NCBI GenBank assembly: GCA_006386115.1
Contig: VFIW01000067.1
Coordinates: 186,001-250,000, forward strand
DNA length: 64,000 bases
Origin: Globisporangium splendens
Taxonomy: Eukaryota; Oomycota; Peronosporomycetes; Pythiales; Pythiaceae
Reading direction: 5' to 3'
Shown here: one piece after another, positions 20,683 through 32,400 of the stretch
How positions within the stretch are numbered: the first letter of the stretch is position 1
Layout of the letters: every line of letters begins with the position of its first letter
Program-made: the position numbers and the translations under genes
The notes under the pieces: generated by a model
Told to the model about the DNA's origin: nothing
The model's database searches: none
The model's input: only the letters and a program-made list of their open reading frames with translations

Positions 20683-23600
20683 TTACGATGCAGGAACATC
20701 GGATGGCGAGTTTGCCGTCGCTGTGGTCGCAACAGCCTCAAGCTTCGCGAACTCGTCCAGCTTCTCAACGACCGACGAGATTTTAATACGCTCCGATGGA
20801 GTCGGCGCACAGATCATCTCGACGAGAGCGCGTTCTGAACCATCCAAACATTCGAGCGCAGCCCGGGGAAGGATGCCGTTTCGCACCTGGAAGCTAACTG
20901 CCGCGTCTATGAGTCTGCCCCACGGATAATCGCCACTCACTGCTTCCAGGATGCACATACCGAACGCATACAGATCTGATGCAACAGTCAATCGCTCTCC
21001 ACGCAGATACTCGGGCGACTTCCACTGGACTGCTCCCATTTTCTTTGCTTCAACTTTCACTTCTGCGCTGTTTGGGATACAGCTCAACCCGAAATCCGTG
21101 ATCTTCGCGTCTTCATTGGCTCCGATCAAAACATTGTCGCACTTCAAATCGTTATGGACGATGTTCAGCGAATGCAGGTATTGCAAACCGAGTGCAACCT
21201 GGTATAGTTTGCGCCATTTCTTGGTGCTGTTGTCGCCTTTTCTCAAAAAACCATCAAGCGTTCCGTTTCCTGCGTACTCGCACGCGAAAAAGCGCTTCCC
21301 AACGTGACACGCACCAAAGAGTCGGATCACATGCGGATGATTGAGAGGAAACCACACTTGCAGCTCGTGGTAAAACAGCTCGCGGTTGTACGCGTCTCCA
21401 TCGGCTTCGTAGCCCATGAATTTAATCACAACGGACGTCCCAAGCCATGTGGCTTTGTACACGTCGCCAAAGGCACCAGTTCCGATTGAATGACCTCGGT
21501 CGTACTTGAGCTGGTGTGTCGGAATAAACCACGATCCGTGTTGGTGTTCACTTACAATAAGCGCACTCCGGTCAACTGACTGGAATCTTTTGTTCACGGT
21601 TTCTGAATCAAAGCGGAGGATTTTCACCGCCCCTTGAGCCACAGCTGATTGCTTTTGTAATCGGTTGATGACGCTCTTCAGATTCTTGACATCTCTGTCG
21701 CGAGTTGCGAGTTGTTCAGTCCATTGATGTACGGGATCGTCATTGGCTGAAATCGAGAGTATGTCAAGAATTTCATCGATGTCTTGGCGAAACAGGTCGT
21801 GTTGGATCCCCACGACTTGACTTTTGGCTCGCTGCAGCACGGATTTTTCGTTGAGAGCTGTGCGCACGAGTCGATCTAAGCTTCGTAGTACTTGACAGAA
21901 TTTCTTGACTGCGAAATCGTTCGGCGTCTTGTGTTGTTGTCGAAGCAAATCAAACACATTGCGTAAACGTTCGTTGATGTGCAGCACGGAATCTTGGGAG
22001 GCAGCCCACAATCGACATTTGGATTCCACCGCATCCAAAGCCACCGGCAAAGAGGAGCCGAGTTCGGGAAATAGATACGTCTCAATATCAACTCGATGAC
22101 TTGTCATGACCGGTGGACCAGCCGACGCATTCTCAAGCTGCAACCTCGACTCTCCCAGTTGTTTTAGATGCTCAATCACTGTTGCCAGATTCATTCTTCT
22201 CGTTGGGTCCACACACCACATTCGATACATCAAGTCGATCACAGGTCTCCCACATTTATCTGGTATTTTTGGACGGTAACCTGCTTTCACCATTGCAGCA
22301 ACGTTTCCATCTTTTTCATTGATCCAGGGCACTTCTCCAGTCACTGACTCGTAGATGAATACAGCAAGCGAGTAAACGTTGGACATAACTGATGTCTTGC
22401 CGCCGCGTAGAACCTCGGGCGACCGCCAACGGAGTCCTTCGATTCCTTCCGAGTTCTCCTGCATTCCGATTCCAAATCCATTGATCTTCGCTGTGCCATC
22501 AGTTCCAACCCATACGTGCTCGCAATTTAAGTACTCCAGAATAATCCCGCGGTCGTGCAGGTACTTGAGTCCAAGCGCAACTTCATGGAGCTTTTGCCAC
22601 AGGAACTGTCGATTTCCGTCCACTCGCAAGTAGTCAAGCAGATTGGTATGAGACGCATTCTCAAAGGCGGCTGTGTACGGGTATTGCAGATGTGTTGCCC
22701 CGAACAGCTTCACCACGTTTGGGTGACTCAAAAATACCCACCGATCCACAGCATTAATGAACTTGGCTTGGTCCACCCGAAACTCACTCACTTTGACCAT
22801 AGAGTTTAGCCACTGAGCAGAAGTCGCGTGATTTGCGCGATGTTTACGTGGACTTGACTTGCTTTCAACTTGAACAATATCGAGCTCATGAGGAGGTATG
22901 AACCAATCCGGACTGTCGTCGTTTTCATCTGAGGCGGATTTTTGTGACACTTGACACAAGGCGCGCTCCAAGAGCTGCAGCATTACAGGAGTGTATTTGT
23001 CGCTGTGCACTTTTAACTCGTGTTGAAGGAGAGTCACTGCTTCGACTCGTTCGGACTCGTCGAGCTCGCGAAGGGAGAGATTCGTGTCGGTGTCGATGGC
23101 TTCCTGGAGTGCGGACATCAAATCAGTCTCGTCACTTTCCCATTTGACTGCCCATTGTTGCGATGCCTCATCGGTTGCAGTGGACTTGATTTTTTGCTGT
23201 AAGAATGAAATTTCAGTGTGCAAATCGTGAAGGCGACCCACAATACCACGAGTGACGACAAGACGCGAGCAGATGCTCCTGTTCTCACACAGCGTTTTCA
23301 CTCGGATGAACCGGAATATGACCATGACGCACTGATGGAGCATATCTCGATGCACATCGTCTTCAGTCTCAAGTTGCTTGAAAAGTCGTGTGAGTCGGTC
23401 TGCAACGCTTCGCCACAGTGATTCAAACTCATAAACGTTCTCACTGTATTCTCGCAGCGTTTGCAGCGTTCCTTCAAGCAGAGACACACCGGATTCTGGT
23501 GTGACGAGAGGTGTCAAATACCCAGTCTCGAGCAGTTGGTTCACCATGTCCTTCAAATTCCTTTTGGCAGCACTAACCAGTATTGTGTCTCCATTTGTAG

Positions 23601-24399
23601 CGCGAACGTGCGGAGACGCTCCCGCTTGGATGAGTGCAGTTGTAAACTCGATAGATCCTGCCGAAGCAGCTGCAAGCAAAGCCGACTCGCCAGTTTTGTT
23701 GATTGCAGAGAGAGAAGCGTTGCTTTTTAACAGTCGTTGCGCAGCTTGCCAGTGACCGTTTCGACAAGCCGATATGAGTGGAGTGTTTCCTTCTTCGTCT
23801 CTTGTGTCGGGCAATATCCCTTTCGTCAAAAACACATCGAGGACCATATCGTGTCCTTCTTGTGCTGCAAGATGAAGAGCCGTTCTTGTTTCGGTACACG
23901 AAACATCCATCCATACGGAGGTTGAAAAGAGCAGCTCAACAACTTTCACGTGACCATTTCGAGCAGCAACTTGTAACGGCGTAAAGATATTGGTCAAGAC
24001 CACCCTAGTACTCACACCCTTCTTCAATAGCTCACTCACCACTTCAACATGGCCATTTTCGGTAGCGATGTACAACGGTGTCGCACCATAACTGTTGGGC
24101 ATGTCCACGCTTGCGCCATTCTTCAATAGCTCACTCACCATTTCAACGTGGCCATTTTGGGAAGCAACCATCAAAGATGTCGCTCCATCATTGTCGGTCA
24201 TGTCCACGTTTGCACCATTCTTCAATAGCTCACTCACCACTTCATCGTGGCCATTTTGGGATGCGATGTGTAACGGTATCAAGCCATCTGCACTTATCAA
24301 CTCATGCGGTCGTTTTCTGGAAGCGTCACGTTCGGGGGTGCGTTCGTTGACGTCGGTCGTATTCGCGCCTGTAGTATCAGTCTTGAAGCCTAAGACCAT
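20683..24399 (-). CDS. Ankyrin-repeat protein with tandem pseudokinase and TKL kinase
   Basis: Single exon, 1238 residues. Residues about 37-310 carry seven to eight ankyrin repeats (PLHIASQNGHDEVVSELLKN, TPLYIATENGHVEVVSELLK, TALHLAAQEGHD). The first kinase-like domain (about 530-790) is degenerate: the HRD position reads LEYLNCEH and the DFG position reads NGFG, so it should be a pseudokinase. The second (about 960-1215) keeps GTGAFGDV (about 971), VVIK, HNDLKCDNV (1082), DFGLS (1102) and SPEYLRGERLT, so it looks active. The layout recalls JAK-type pseudokinase-kinase pairs within the TKL group, which is expanded in oomycetes. No membrane segment seen. Likely a signalling kinase whose ankyrin repeats select the target. 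Confidence 0.93.
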   Translation of the reverse strand: MVLGFKTDTTGANTTDVNERTPERDASRKRPHELISADGLIPLHIASQNGHDEVVSELLKNGANVDMTDNDGATSLMVASQNGHVEMVSELLKNGASVDMPNSYGATPLYIATENGHVEVVSELLKKGVSTRVVLTNIFTPLQVAARNGHVKVVELLFSTSVWMDVSCTETRTALHLAAQEGHDMVLDVFLTKGILPDTRDEEGNTPLISACRNGHWQAAQRLLKSNASLSAINKTGESALLAAASAGSIEFTTALIQAGASPHVRATNGDTILVSAAKRNLKDMVNQLLETGYLTPLVTPESGVSLLEGTLQTLREYSENVYEFESLWRSVADRLTRLFKQLETEDDVHRDMLHQCVMVIFRFIRVKTLCENRSICSRLVVTRGIVGRLHDLHTEISFLQQKIKSTATDEASQQWAVKWESDETDLMSALQEAIDTDTNLSLRELDESERVEAVTLLQHELKVHSDKYTPVMLQLLERALCQVSQKSASDENDDSPDWFIPPHELDIVQVESKSSPRKHRANHATSAQWLNSMVKVSEFRVDQAKFINAVDRWVFLSHPNVVKLFGATHLQYPYTAAFENASHTNLLDYLRVDGNRQFLWQKLHEVALGLKYLHDRGIILEYLNCEHVWVGTDGTAKINGFGIGMQENSEGIEGLRWRSPEVLRGGKTSVMSNVYSLAVFIYESVTGEVPWINEKDGNVAAMVKAGYRPKIPDKCGRPVIDLMYRMWCVDPTRRMNLATVIEHLKQLGESRLQLENASAGPPVMTSHRVDIETYLFPELGSSLPVALDAVESKCRLWAASQDSVLHINERLRNVFDLLRQQHKTPNDFAVKKFCQVLRSLDRLVRTALNEKSVLQRAKSQVVGIQHDLFRQDIDEILDILSISANDDPVHQWTEQLATRDRDVKNLKSVINRLQKQSAVAQGAVKILRFDSETVNKRFQSVDRSALIVSEHQHGSWFIPTHQLKYDRGHSIGTGAFGDVYKATWLGTSVVIKFMGYEADGDAYNRELFYHELQVWFPLNHPHVIRLFGACHVGKRFFACEYAGNGTLDGFLRKGDNSTKKWRKLYQVALGLQYLHSLNIVHNDLKCDNVLIGANEDAKITDFGLSCIPNSAEVKVEAKKMGAVQWKSPEYLRGERLTVASDLYAFGMCILEAVSGDYPWGRLIDAAVSFQVRNGILPRAALECLDGSERALVEMICAPTPSERIKISSVVEKLDEFAKLEAVATTATANSPSDVPAS

Positions 24400-26146
24400 G
24401 GTTCTTGGTCATCGACTGTTCACGCACTCTCGCAATTTGTCTGGCTTCTCTTCTCAGCGGTTGATTTTCTTTTGAGGGTATCCGCTTTGGTGAACGAATG
24501 TTGCACGATCCAGTTCTCTGTTCAGTTCTTCTGGGTTACATCGATGTATCCTCCACCAACAACATGTTTATGACTTTGGTTTCTGCTCTCAGACACAAAC
24601 ACCAGTCAGTACGTACTTACTGAGCAAATGGGTGTACCTCACCCGATATCATTTTCTGGACTCACCGTTGCAACAATTATAAAACTAAAAATAGAAGGAA
24701 AATATGTCCAGTCCTTCCTCCATTAAGTCCAGTTCAAACGTGCCCAAAGGGAGAAAGTCTGCCATTTAAGCGGATATGGGATGGATGCTCGAGGAATTTT
24801 TTGCGAAGCAGTGTGAAGAAGAAAATTGAGAAAAAAAAGAAGAATGAGAATGTGTTTCTAATCTTAGTCCGATTCCCGCCAACTAAAGCGCAGCAGTCCG
24901 AGTATTTGGGTTGGACTCTCCTTCGTCACAGCACCATGTTCTCCAGCTCTGTCGGGTTGCAGTCGGAGTAATTGTGCCCACTTTCCTACTAGCAAAGTCT
25001 CTCACCAGTCCAGTCTGCTCCATCTTGTAGCTGTCAGAGTGCGTTTCTTGCCCCCAATTGCTTGCAACAGAAGCACCAAATTTCTGTTCCTTTCCATCAT
25101 ATAGCAGACAGCATGTTGGTGTTCCACTCTCCTGTGCGAGAGTTACGTGCATCATAAAAGCCCGAATTTCCAATGTGATGAAGTGAGAGTGTGCTGTTCC
25201 GACACTCTATCACAAAGAGATTATCCTCCAACGATGTCCCAGTGACAGCCAAGGTGCAGGTGCGTCAAACGACGCGCCAAATACCGTACATTGACCTCAG
25301 CCGTTATTTAAGAGAGCAGAGGCTGATCTGTTTCCCAGATGTCTTCCACTAGATTCTATAGGCAAACTCTTACAGTTACAATTCAATAAACCCACCTTTC
25401 TCTCTACTCTGTTATCCTGTTATCCCCTGAAGCTGCACCCGTTGTTCCGAGACGCTTCTTTACAAAGAATGGATGCAAGAGAGCAAGACGCACCACCTGG
25501 ATCATGACCGAAAGAGTTATAGTCGAGAGTGTTGAAAAACTATATGTCCTACCGATCTTTTATTGCTGAGAAGTTGTCAGATAGCATTTATGCAATGGCC
25601 ACCTTTTATTGAAGAAAGAGATCAATTCCCGATGACCGTGGACTTGTGCCAGCACGGCAAACCAACAGGAAAAGGAACTCTGGAACGCGTAGCAGATCAG
25701 CGCTGGTTAGAAGCGACTTTGTCGGTGACGAGCCGATAGCTGCGCCTCGTGCAGTCGAATAGTTTGTCCTTGAAGTCCTCTCGCTGCTCGTCGCGTGCGC
25801 CAAATTGATTGGCTTCTGGATCAACTGTTGCTGTTCTTGACACAGGCGAGTTTGCACAGGCAACAAATGCTGACCACTGTGCTTTGCGATGAGTGCCATC
25901 ATGCTTGCTGGCATCAAGTGCGAAGGCTTTCACTCTCTTCAAGTTCTCGCTGGTGTGTCCTTGAATGCGATCCGAGGCTTCATACACCACAGTTTGAGTG
26001 CATGGTCGAAATCCACCCCTGAAATCGGAATGCTATCCGTAGTCCACCGTTTTACGAAGGAGATAGTGACGAGGCTAGATCCATAACACAGGTGCATGGA
26101 ATACTGTTGTATTGCATATAACAAGCTGTATATGTTGCTGACTGTT
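24400..26146. other. Intergenic region with unassigned ORF fragments
   Basis: No gene recognised. A minus-strand ORF at 24883-25173 (contains SGTPTCCLLYDGKEQKFG) and one at 25697-25990 (contains KRVKAFALDASKHDGTHR and KLFDCTRRSYRLVTDK), with an adjoining frame at 25939-26124 (GVDFDHALKLWCMKPRIAF), read like decayed protein pieces but match no family I know. At 25300-25400 a TATTTAAG box and an AATAAA lie close together and resemble a transcription unit or LTR edge; no terminal repeat partner was found. Confidence 0.4.
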
Positions 26147-26611
26147 CTACAGCAGACGGTTGCCCTCGCGCTTTTTCGTCATCATGCAGTGATCCACGGT
26201 TCTTTCGACGTAGATCTCATCGTTGATGCACTGGTAGCCACATTTCTCGTAAAACCCTTTCTTGTCGTACCGTGCCGAGAGTGCATACGTGTCGGCGACG
26301 TCCGCGACTAGTTGTTCGACGCCGTGCATCAACACCAGACCGAAGTTCTTGCCACGACACTCTGGGAGTACCGCGACGCGGCCGATCTTCGCCGTGCGTG
26401 TCGACGGATTCATGAGCACTCGCGCCACCGCGACGAACTTGTCCTGCTCAGTGTCTTTGCCTAGGAAATACAGCGTCGTGTCCTTCCCATCGTACTCGTC
26501 GATCTCGTCAGCAACGTCAAAGCCCTGGTCGTCGATAAACACCTGAATGCGCAGTGCGAGGTGGATCTCTTTCTCTTCGGTAGTGGTCACGCGGGTTACG
26601 ACAAGCGTCAT
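26147..26611 (-). CDS. GNAT-family acetyltransferase, ElaA/YjcF-like (paralogue 1)
   Basis: 154 residues, single exon, from MTLVVTRVTTTEEKEIHLAL. The acceptor-side signature VFIDDQGF, the strand TTLYFLGKD and the acetyl-CoA loop RVAVLPECRGKNFG (about 78-91) are in place, followed by LSARYDKKGFYEKCGYQ, typical of the ElaA/YjcF group. The substrate is unknown; a small amine is expected. It is the first of three minus-strand paralogues (26147, 27105, 37467) and the most divergent in its C-terminal tail. Confidence 0.88.
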   Translation of the reverse strand: MTLVVTRVTTTEEKEIHLALRIQVFIDDQGFDVADEIDEYDGKDTTLYFLGKDTEQDKFVAVARVLMNPSTRTAKIGRVAVLPECRGKNFGLVLMHGVEQLVADVADTYALSARYDKKGFYEKCGYQCINDEIYVERTVDHCMMTKKREGNRLL

Positions 26612-27104
26612 TGGTTTCGGGGTATTGAGTGATGGAAATGTGCGTGCTGGATGCAGTCAAATGCAAAAATGGGAATGGCATCGTGAAAGCAATCTGACAG
26701 GAGACTGTTGAACTACCCACACGATTGAGGTTCTGACGTTGTCAAAATGGATAAAGTACTTGATTACCTCCTTTCTAGGGGCTGGCTACAGTCTGACTCA
26801 CCCAATCAGGGTGTTTGGATGAGGCCAGCAATCAGTACCTGCTGTCCAATTGTACCAAAGATAAATGTGTTGCTTGTTCCACTCGCAACGAACCGAAACA
26901 GCAATTTGTACAACAAAAGCATGCTCATGAAAGGACTATTGAAGTGGTGTGCTTAGAAAAGGGAGAAAAATCGGTTAGCCAACGATCTCGAAAGCGATCT
27001 GACTTGGTGTAGCAGCCAGTGAGAAATCTCAATTGGAGATATGCGTGTATGAACTCTAGTTACGATGTATGGCCACATTGAATAGATCGATTCTATATTG
27101 ATAC
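26612..27104. other. Spacer between GNAT paralogues
   Basis: About 490 bp with no gene or repeat recognised; it should contain the promoter of paralogue 1 and the 3' end of paralogue 2. Confidence 0.5.
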
Positions 27105-27563
27105 TTATTTGTTGACTGTGCGGCACTTTGCCATCAGACAATGCTCGACGCCTTCGTCCAAGTAGATCTCGTCATTCACGCACTGGTAGCCGCATTTCTC
27201 GTAAAACCCTTTCTTGTCGTACTGCGCTGAGAGCGAAAAGTAGTCGGCGACATCAGCAACGAGCTGCTCGACGCCATCCATCAGCGCCGCACCGTAGTTC
27301 TTGCCACGACACTCGGAGAGCACAGCAACACGACCGATCTTGGCCTTGTGCGAGGTCGGATCCAGCAACACACGCGCGACAGCGACGTACTTGTCCTGCT
27401 CGACGTCCTTCCCCAGGAAATGCAGCGTCGAGTCCTTGGCATCGAACTCGTCGACCTCGAGCGCGCCATCAAAGCCCTGCTCGTCGATAAACACTTTGTA
27501 GCGCAGCGCGAGCGCGGTCTCCTTCTCCTCAGCAGTGGTCACACGAGTCACGAGCAGCGTCAT
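27105..27563 (-). CDS. GNAT-family acetyltransferase, ElaA/YjcF-like (paralogue 2)
   Basis: 152 residues from MTLLVTRVTTAEEKETALAL. A longer in-frame start exists at 27668, but the other two paralogues begin at this Met, so the short start is chosen. Motifs: YKVFIDEQGFD, STLHFLGKDVEQDKYVAVAR, RVAVLSECRGKNYGAALMDG, LSAQYDKKGFYEKCGYQC. Sequence about 255 bp upstream (GCATCCAAAC, GTGCTGGGG) resembles that upstream of paralogue 3, so the promoter was copied as well. LINE-A1 begins about 335 bp upstream. Confidence 0.9.
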   Translation of the reverse strand: MTLLVTRVTTAEEKETALALRYKVFIDEQGFDGALEVDEFDAKDSTLHFLGKDVEQDKYVAVARVLLDPTSHKAKIGRVAVLSECRGKNYGAALMDGVEQLVADVADYFSLSAQYDKKGFYEKCGYQCVNDEIYLDEGVEHCLMAKCRTVNK

Positions 27564-27887
27564 CGTCGGCAACAGCAGATCAAACTGGACTTTGGCTTCT
27601 TGTGTGTCTGTCGGTAGGTCGGACGCTTCTTGCGGAATGGGATCGACACACCATCTCCCATTGAGCATGATGAGCTGCTGCTGGAGGTGAATGAGCAGTG
27701 GCAGAATGATGGTCGATTGAGAGTGTCAGTTCGATCTGTCTACCTTATTTTCTACTCTAAATCGGCATTGCTCGATGACTTTAAGTGGTTTGTTGACTTC
27801 TGTCTTGCAACGTTTGACACGCATCCAAACACTGTGCTGGGGTGCACAGACCATCACTCAGTACGAATGTCATTAACGCTGAGCCAT

Positions 27888-27899
27888 TCGCACTCGCAT
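27888..27899 (+). repeat. Target-site duplication of LINE-A1 (left copy)
   Basis: TCGCACTCGCAT is repeated exactly at 37194-37205, immediately outside the two ends of LINE-A1. It marks insertion by target-primed reverse transcription. Confidence 0.85.
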
Positions 27900-27954
27900 A
27901 AGAGAAAGTGAGAGAAGGTAATTCTATTTAACTTACTTGTGATCTACATACAGT

Positions 27955-29405
27955 TTAAGAATTCCGGAGTCTCATTAACACCGTTGACAGTGAGGTGTTT
28001 CTTAGTTTTGACGGTCTTGCACCAATATCATTGTCGAGTAGAGCTGCGACTTGGGACATAACAACTTGATCGTTTCCCCGCGATTCATTGGCGAGTATCT
28101 TCGCACTCTTGGAGTTCATTGCCATGTTGGCGAGAAGATCGGCCATTTTGTTTTGTTCTCGTTTTGTGTGATTCCAGGAGATCCACGCAAAGTTGGCGAT
28201 GATTTGATTTACCCGAACTGCCAGTGGCTGCAACTTGGTCTGGTGTATTGAGGCGAACCCGTTCTGGGATGCGATAATCATTTGGCTATCTCCGAAGACT
28301 TCCAACTTGACTTCATAGTGCTGTAGGTAGTGTGCACTGTATGCCAGACCATCTTTCAGCGCGCTTTATTCGCATCAATTGTTCGTGACTTCTGGTCCCA
28401 TGTACGCATAGCCGCATGCTTTGAGTTCCCATCGATTGCTGCGTTCATTCAGGAAGATGAGTGCCCATCCGCTGCCTCCTGGACCTGGGTTGCCGCGTGC
28501 ACCTCCATCGAAATACAAACGCGCCGTCGCCCATGCTTCTAGTTGGCGCGACAAGTCTTGTCTCTCCAGTACGCTGAGCAGTTGGCTCAGGCATGTTGCA
28601 TTGATCTTTTCTCCTTTGAGCGTTCTCATCCGATGAGCCACAGCCCGCACTTGCATCACACACGCTGTCCACACTCGCTGGGTACTTTCTTCGATAGTGA
28701 GATGTTGCCGTTCATGCACTATTTCCACTCTCGTTCTCCATAGCAAAACTGGGATGCTTGATGTGACGATAAACCAAAGTTTCTGTAGTGCTGTCGAGTG
28801 TTCCGGAGTAATGAACCCGAAGTGCTTTTCCAATTCCCGGAGCAAAGATCGTTGACCTGGCGGGGCTGTGCGACTAGCAATCTGAGGCAGGAAGAGGTTG
28901 AGTGCTTGATTCGTCAATGTTCGACCCACCATCTCCGAGGAAGGCCGTCCACGCGGCTTGTGCTCGCTTGCAACTCCAGACTATGTGTGAGATAGTTTCT
29001 TTTGTCTCCCCACATCCGGCATTGCTTGGGCATGCCGAAGACTCGATCCTTCCCGGATGGAACAGGTTGAGCTGCATCGTAGAAATCCGGTATGTCGTTC
29101 CACATCTGAAACGGCGTAAGACATCCTCGTTGTTTCCATAGATCTGCTGGTAGTCGATACTGCACATGGCTGTACCACTGGTCAGTTCTCGCGACTTCGT
29201 TGAGCTTGTCTATGAGTCCTCCGAAACCTTGATACAACTGGCTGTGCAACCTTCGTGTTCGTGCTCGGTCAATTGTCTTCTGGATGCTATTTTGGGGAGT
29301 ACGTTCATGCACCAGCCACGGACAGTGAGCGGGTGCGGGTGCGGTTTGAATGTCCACCCTACGGTTTCTATTTCTTCTTCGATCATGGCAACGTCTTGTT
29401 GGCAA
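27955..29405 (-). pseudogene. LINE-A1 zinc-finger (zf-RVT) and RNase H module
   Basis: Downstream of the RT in the -1 frame relative to ORF2. The zf-RVT block reads CPSNAGCGETKETISHIVWS followed by CKRAQAAW. RNase H has LYFDGGARGNPGPGGSGW (first Asp), a Glu in NN-x-C-E, then VFGDSQMIIAS (third acid) and REQNKMADLLANMAM (last Asp). The frame is broken by an extra A near 29095 and by small indels near 28935. TGA (28375-28377) and TAA (28366-28368) interrupt RNase H on either side of the catalytic Glu; both are also present in copies A2 and A3. Confidence 0.85.
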
Positions 29406-32400
29406 GTAGCATCCCCGGCCCAGTTGGTCACTGTCCAGAGAACTCCGTTTGCTTGCCGTTGCATCTGAATGTAGTCCGTGTGGCTCCCCTCCGATACTGG
29501 CACCGCGATGATGGTTCCCATGCCATTACTGATCCACTTGTACTCTCGTTTTGTGTGTTTCCTGCTCCACGGCTCCTGGTGACTGTTCAACTGGTTGCCT
29601 GCATCGATTTCTATCTCTGGTGAGCATAGAATGATGCTGGTTACGAGTTTTCGCAAGGCGGTCATTCGTTTGAACGTGAGAGTCGCCGTCATGGTTGGCA
29701 GCCGCACGGAGAACACTCGCTCTTCTTCCTGTCTCACGTTGAAGCTGGCCAAATTGCATTCCTTCAGGAAAGGAACCGTTTTGACTGAATACTTCTCGCC
29801 TTGACTGTCGATTATCCAGGGGTTGTCGTTCCACTGAAAGGATGGCCAGAAGGCTCGAGCCTCTTCCGATACTTGATGAATCGTCTGCTCAGGTTTTCTC
29901 CCAAAGTACACACCTACACGTCCGTCTGATCTCCACTCAAGGTCCAGGGTCGGTAGCAAGGATTCCATTCGCCGCTTCAGATCGTCTTTCCACGCGGGAC
30001 TGCGTCTCTCTGCCGCCACCAAGTCTTCACAGAGATACTCCCACCCGAGTCTGTGGATATTGCTCGTCTGGTACAGCCTTGTCTGTGCGAGGTGGCATCG
30101 CTCCTTGGGTGAAACCGCGCAACATCCCCGGTTTTGACTTTTGTCCCGATGCACCTGTTCATGCCAAGCTTCTGTATACTTGTCTCGCGCTCGCTGAAGC
30201 CACCGAGTTGTCCGCCGCATCTCTTGTCGCTTTATTGCAAGACGTATTGAATAGAGACCTATGCCTCCTTCCTTGACTGGCAGGTAGAGCAGGGAAGGAC
30301 TCACCTTGTGCCTCGTGCCGTCTGTGCTGAGTGTCGATTTCCACAAAAACTGCTTTTGTAGATTCACTAGCTGATCCACGACTTTCGCTGGGAGCTTGAT
30401 GTAGCCGGCAGTGAACAGAATCGACGGCAGCAAGACCGAATTCAGTATCAGCACTCTCCCCACCACACTGTTGGAGACTTTGGCCGCGATGATCAATCTG
30501 GTTCGGAGCTTTTGCAGGCGGTCCTCCCAATTAGCTTGCGTGATGTTCCCGGTTCCTATTTGGATGCCAAGGTACCTCACCGTTTCTCCATGCTTCAGAA
30601 TTGGAATGCCGCATCTTTGTTCCTGGACTACTGCTGTGTTGAGACAGATGTAGCTGCTTTTCGTTGGTTGCACGTGCAGACCTGATTGCTGGCCGAACTC
30701 GGACAGCAGCTGCATGAGTCGAGGCAGCTGTTTCCCTTGTTTCAAAAAGACGGCGGAGTCGTCGACGAAGGTCGAAATAAGATGGGGTTCTGCTCCGGAT
30801 CTGGTCACGCGAATTCCTTCCAGATGGGGGTCTTGCTGAACTGCCAGTGCGAGAATCTCCGCGGCGACGATAAACAGGAGAGGGGCCAGGGGGCAACCTT
30901 GACGAATTCCCGACTTGACCTCCCATTCTGTCGACACTTCCCCGTTCACCAGGTACTGCGCTGTAGTGTCCGAGTGCACTCGACGTACTAAATCCACAAA
31001 TTGTCGCCCAAAGCCGAACTTGCTCAGCACAAGATGCAGAAAGTCTCTGTCCAATGTGTCGTAAGCCTTCATGAAGTCAAGCATCGCAATTCCCGGAGCG
31101 TCATCCAACCCTTCACCGTTGTTGTGGTACGCTTTGTCCAATGCGGCTTGCATGATGAGGATCGCGTTCTCCATCAGTCGGTCGCGTACGAAGCCTTGTT
31201 GTGCTTCCCCGATGATCCACAGAAGGATGTCTTGCAGCCTTGTTGCCAAGACTTTTGCAAACAACTTGTAGGTGGTCGTAAGCAGAGTGATTGGTCTGTA
31301 ATCGAGGGGGTTTGGCGAATCTCCTTTCTTGCGCAACGGTATCACGATTCCTTGACCGAATGACCGTGGCATGGTTGCCCCGCGTTGGATGTTGTTGAAT
31401 TCCTGCACCAAGACTTCAACCATCACGTCCTCGCAATCCTTGTAGAAGTCATTGTTCAGACTGTCCACGCCACCTGCCTTATGCCGATGTAAAGCCGCGA
31501 TCGCCTCTCGTACTTCCTTTTCAGTGATGGGTGCCATCAAATCTTGGTTTTGCTCTTCCGTGACTTTTCGAGTTTCCGGAATGTACACCAGTGCATCAAA
31601 TCGCTGTTCAGCCTTCTGCGGAGGGACCGCAGCATGGCTCTGGCCAGTGATTTGGTGCCATTCTGCTCCCATGATGTCCGCTAGACTCGCGTTTGGTGAG
31701 TGGTACCTTCCGGGAGTCGGTTCTAATCGCGAAATTGTTTGATCCCGCTGCCAGTTGGCGATCCTCCGAAAGAAGTGACGAACATCCCCCTGCGTTGCTT
31801 GCATATACTTGCCGAATTTGAACTCTGCTGCCTCCCTTGCCGCGTTTGCTTGTTCTTCGATCAGCTGACGCCTTGTGCGGTTTGCCGGTCGGTGCTGCTG
31901 ATCCTCCAACTTTTGCCGATATCTTCGTACTTGCCGCTTCTCTGCTCGACTTACTCTCAGTATTGCTTTGATGATACGCTGCTCCAGGTTGCTCCATACG
32001 ATTGACCCTTCACTCTGCATCAGCTCCAGATCGTGAGCGATTGCCTTTTGCACCCCAGTCCGCACCAAGTCAGGACGCGAGGTACGTATCGGGTACCTGC
32101 ACTTGTTTACTCTCCCTGGTCTCTGCGGTTGACTCGTCCATTTCATATGCAGCATCTCTGCTTGGTGATCCGAGTAGCGCTTGGGTAGCTCTATTGCCTC
32201 CCATTGCACGGCGCTGCCCAGGTTTCCTGCGATATAGAATCGGTCGAGTCGACTGGCTGAGTTTTTCCTCCAGTATGTGAAATGCTCCGTCAGTTCCCTC
32301 TGAACTGGCCACTCCGGATCCTCCACTAGCTCCCGTGCGTCGTAAATGTTCCACTCCGTCACTAGTCGTCTCAGTTCTGCACTCTCGCACTGCACAGGTA

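Noticed and set aside
25187..25430. Possible solo LTR (TATTTAAG box, AATAAA, direct GTTATCC repeats)
   Set aside because: No partner LTR, no clear TG...CA ends or flanking duplication could be found by eye.
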